32,049 nt of DNA. Source: Bacillus sp. MRMR6 (GTDB taxonomy: Bacteria > Bacillota > Bacilli > Bacillales > Cytobacillaceae). Below, piece by piece: positions 30,202 through 32,049 of this stretch. Below the pieces are notes generated by a model. It saw only the letters and a list, made by a program, of their open reading frames with translations. It had not been told where the DNA came from and did no database searches. Numbering within the stretch: position 1 is the stretch's first letter; every line of letters starts with the position of its first letter. The position numbers and the translations under genes are program-made. The stretch covers positions 1 to 32,049 of the forward strand of contig NZ_MSLS01000045.1 of assembly GCF_001940785.1 (NCBI RefSeq). Reading direction: 5' to 3'.

Positions 30202-31038
30202 TTGAAGGATAAGGGTGATGTTCGTTCTTCTTTATTAAAGTTATTATGGCATAGGATTGAAGAGGATGATATCCCAGGTTTATCTGCTCAATTAGCTTAT
30301 TTTTTTCTTCTATCCTTGTTTCCACTCCTGATTTTTCTATTTACCTTACTTCCTTATCTTCCGATAACTCAGGAAGACATCCTTGGAACACTTAAAGAAT
30401 TTGCACCGTTAGAAACAATGAATCTTATCGAAAAGAATATCACTACGATTATGAATAACCGTAACGGTGGTTTGCTTTCTTTCGGTATTATTGGCACCAT
30501 CTGGTCGGCCTCTAATGGAATACATGCATTAGTAAGAGCTTTTAATAAAGCCTATAATGTAAAGGAGAGCCGTTCCTTTATTGTGTCAAGAGGGATGGCC
30601 ATTGTGTTGACATTTGGTCTGATATTGGTTTTTATTGTGGCAGCCATTTTACCGATTTTCGGAAGAGAGATCGGAATCTTTCTTTTCTCGCAATTTGGGT
30701 TTACCCAGGAATTTCTTCGGATTTGGAATATGTCCCGGTTGGTAGTAAGTTCCATTATTTTGTTCCTGATTTTTACCGGGTTATATTGGATAGCTCCCAA
30801 TGTGAAATTACGCTGCAGGAGTGCTTTTCCTGGTGCAGCCTTTGCAACCATTGGCTGGATTTTATCCTCGTATGTCCTGTCTTTTTACGTTGCTAATTTA
30901 AATAACTTTTCGTTAACCTACGGTAGTATTGGTACAATTATTGTTTTGATGATTTGGTTATACATATCCGCCTTCATTATTATTCTAGGCGGAGAGATTA
31001 ATGCGTTTTACACGGAAAAAAATAAGGTGAATTGCTAA
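30202..31038 (+). CDS. yfkH: YihY/BrkB-family membrane protein (YfkH-like)
   Basis: A 278-residue inner-membrane protein with six helices of the UPF0761 (YihY/virulence factor BrkB) family. Conserved parts include DDIPGLSAQLAYFFLLSLFPL at the N-terminus, the SFGIIGTIWSASNGIHALVRAFNKAYNV block, and the last helices with YGSIGTIIVLMIWLYISAFIIILGGEIN. The exact role is not known. The start is TTG at 30202, seven bases after AAAGGAGG (30188-30195); the TTG at 30169 is in frame but its GGAGG is farther away. Length fits B. subtilis YfkH (275). Its downstream terminator region is cut by the IS3 element. Confidence 0.87.
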   Translation: MKDKGDVRSSLLKLLWHRIEEDDIPGLSAQLAYFFLLSLFPLLIFLFTLLPYLPITQEDILGTLKEFAPLETMNLIEKNITTIMNNRNGGLLSFGIIGTIWSASNGIHALVRAFNKAYNVKESRSFIVSRGMAIVLTFGLILVFIVAAILPIFGREIGIFLFSQFGFTQEFLRIWNMSRLVVSSIILFLIFTGLYWIAPNVKLRCRSAFPGAAFATIGWILSSYVLSFYVANLNNFSLTYGSIGTIIVLMIWLYISAFIIILGGEINAFYTEKNKVNC

Positions 31039-31094
31039 AAAAGGCCGAGCCCCTTTAAAGTGTACCCGTTGTAAAGGACATTTTTAAAAAAGAC

Positions 31095-31538
31095 CTAGGC
31101 AGTTTTAATAAGATGATTTCTGTATTGAACAGGGGTCATCTTATTTAAGTTCCATTGGTATCTGTAGTTATTGTAGTAAATCATATATTGCTTAATTTCA
31201 CGCTTTAGTTCATCTAAACTCGTACATGGCTTAAAATAGGATTCGTCCTTAAAATGGCCAAAGAATGATTCCTGCGGAGCGTTATCCCAACAGTTTCCTC
31301 GTCTTGACATTGATTGACGCAATCCAAGTTTCTTCACTAACTTTTGAAAGTCACTTCTTGCTTAAATTGACGCTTCAATAGGTTCGGCACAACTCGATGT
31401 TCCTGTGTTGCTTTCATCATACGTCTATATGGATTTGCCTTCCGAATGGGGCAGATAATGGCGTACTTATTCATAATTCTTCGAATCCGCTTCAAATTGT
31501 ACTCAGGCTAAACTTTTGGTCAGTTGATAAAGATATTA
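31095..31538 (-). pseudogene. IS3 transposase orfB remnant (frameshift and deletions)
   Basis: Two broken pieces. The first (about 31360-31500) reads RIRRIMNKYAIICPIRKANP ... EHRVVPNLLKRQFKQE, from the region before the catalytic core. The second (31095-31350, another frame) reads DFQKLVKKLGLRQSMSRRGN ... MTPVQYRNHLI, the C-terminal catalytic Glu region (NAPQESFFGHFKDE). The segment between, with the first two Asp of the DDE triad, is missing, as is the start of orfB. It cannot be active. Confidence 0.85.
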
Positions 31539-31952
31539 CTATTTCTTCAGCCCCCTTTCGGCGAATCGTATCTTTTTTAAAAGTTCATTCTCCGCCTTTA
31601 ATAATTTGTGCTGAGCTTCTAATCTTGCGAATTTCTCTTCTAATGAAAGTTCTCTTTCACAAGATTTTCCTGAGTTCCCGCCTCTAGTATCACGCAGCCC
31701 AGAGACACCATTCTCTCGGTAGGCTGCACGCCATCTTTTGCCTGATGATCTTACTCTGTCAATTCCTAGAACATCAATATCAAATCCACATTCCTCAAAT
31801 ATCTGTCTAGGTAATTTTCCCTTTTCATTTTCTGAAATAAAAATATTCTTAAATTCATCGGTGTAAGTAACCCCCTTTGGACTAACTGACTTAACATAAG
31901 GGTTATTTGAAAGTAACTTAATCTCTTTCTCTGCTAATACTTTTTTACTCAT
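31539..31952 (-). CDS. IS3-family transposase orfA (DNA-binding subunit)
   Basis: A 137-residue protein. The N-terminal half (KEIKLLSNNPYVKSVSPKGV, then YTDEFKNIFISENEKGKLPR with a helix-turn-helix around IFEECGFDIDVLG) binds the element's ends; DTRGGNSGKSCERELS and a leucine-zipper-like coil (LEEKFARLEAQHKLLKAENELLKK) follow, the typical end of IS3 OrfA. The frame is complete, but with orfB destroyed no transposase can be made; the protein might still bind the ends. Confidence 0.82.
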   Translation of the reverse strand: MSKKVLAEKEIKLLSNNPYVKSVSPKGVTYTDEFKNIFISENEKGKLPRQIFEECGFDIDVLGIDRVRSSGKRWRAAYRENGVSGLRDTRGGNSGKSCERELSLEEKFARLEAQHKLLKAENELLKKIRFAERGLKK

Positions 31953-32049
31953 TTCTGCTGTTCCCCAATCCCCATTTTTCTTAATTATACAAAAAAGTAC
32001 CCGGTAGGTAGACTTTTTTATAAGTGTCTACACTATCGGGTACATTTTA

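Larger units (their letters stand above)
31061..32044 (-). mobile_element. Internally deleted IS3-family element
   Basis: Terminal inverted repeats begin TGTACCCG at 31061 and, read inward from 32044, TGTACCCG again; both continue to a shared AAAAAAG around base 30. The element is 984 bp, short for IS3 (usually 1.2-1.5 kb), because orfB has lost its middle. orfA appears intact. I see no matching target duplication next to the ends (AAG on the left, TTT on the right), though the window ends five bases past the right end and the ends may extend a few bases. Confidence 0.8.

Noticed and set aside
1..32049. tRNA, rRNA and CRISPR arrays
   Set aside because: Looked for on both strands; no cloverleaf, rRNA core or regularly spaced repeat was seen.

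Overview
The window looks like a chromosomal segment of an endospore-forming, low-GC Bacillaceae bacterium (my guess is the Neobacillus/Mesobacillus side of the family; this is inference from gene content only). Pointers are the SinR/SinI pair, a LiaIHFSR cell-envelope stress operon, YhfW, DUF1128 (YfkK), YtxH and YfkH-type proteins, strong AGGAGG-type ribosome binding sites with frequent GTG/TTG starts, and dispersed repeats typical of Bacillaceae. There are no rRNA or tRNA genes and no CRISPR array. Both ends carry insertion-sequence remnants: the C-terminal end of an IS1182-type transposase on the left and an internally deleted IS3-family element on the right.

Layout, left to right. 1-2000: IS1182 fragment, then kynB and a divergent kynA (tryptophan to kynurenine), separated by a 150-bp hairpin-rich repeat. 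2000-5700: a copper module (CopD plus a CopC lacking its core domain), then an FNR-type regulator with E. coli-like cysteine spacing, facing an HMA metal-binding protein and an MBL hydrolase across a perfect FNR palindrome. 5700-10320: possible RNA attenuator, DEAD-box helicase, amidase, a small basic protein, and a YhfW-type FAD/Rieske oxidoreductase. 10400-11870: trans-sulfuration PLP enzyme, then a second, inverted copy of the 150-bp repeat whose sequence forms the end of a small membrane-protein gene. 12100-16440: LysM-CAP secreted protein and the liaI-liaH // liaF-liaS-liaR operon with a hairpin terminator between the two halves. 16500-20640: SpoVB-like flippase, mscL, preQ1-I riboswitch and queF, aminopeptidase AmpS, and a 38-residue membrane protein. 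20869-26640: MFS transporter, topB, and a stand-alone hutH with a CodY-like box and a long leader hairpin. 26640-28100: two small genes, then a class I c-di-GMP riboswitch in front of a SinI-like antirepressor, convergent with sinR. 28380-31040: a second methionine aminopeptidase, a Bacillaceae repeat, DUF1128, YtxH and YihY-family genes. 31061-32044: the IS3 derivative.

The most interesting point is the c-di-GMP riboswitch directly ahead of sinI. It suggests that the second messenger controlling motility and biofilm feeds into the SinI/SinR switch, with sinI and sinR convergent rather than in the tandem order of Bacillus subtilis. The second is an FNR regulon in miniature: regulator, a perfect box at the class II position, and an HMA/MBL gene pair of unknown role.
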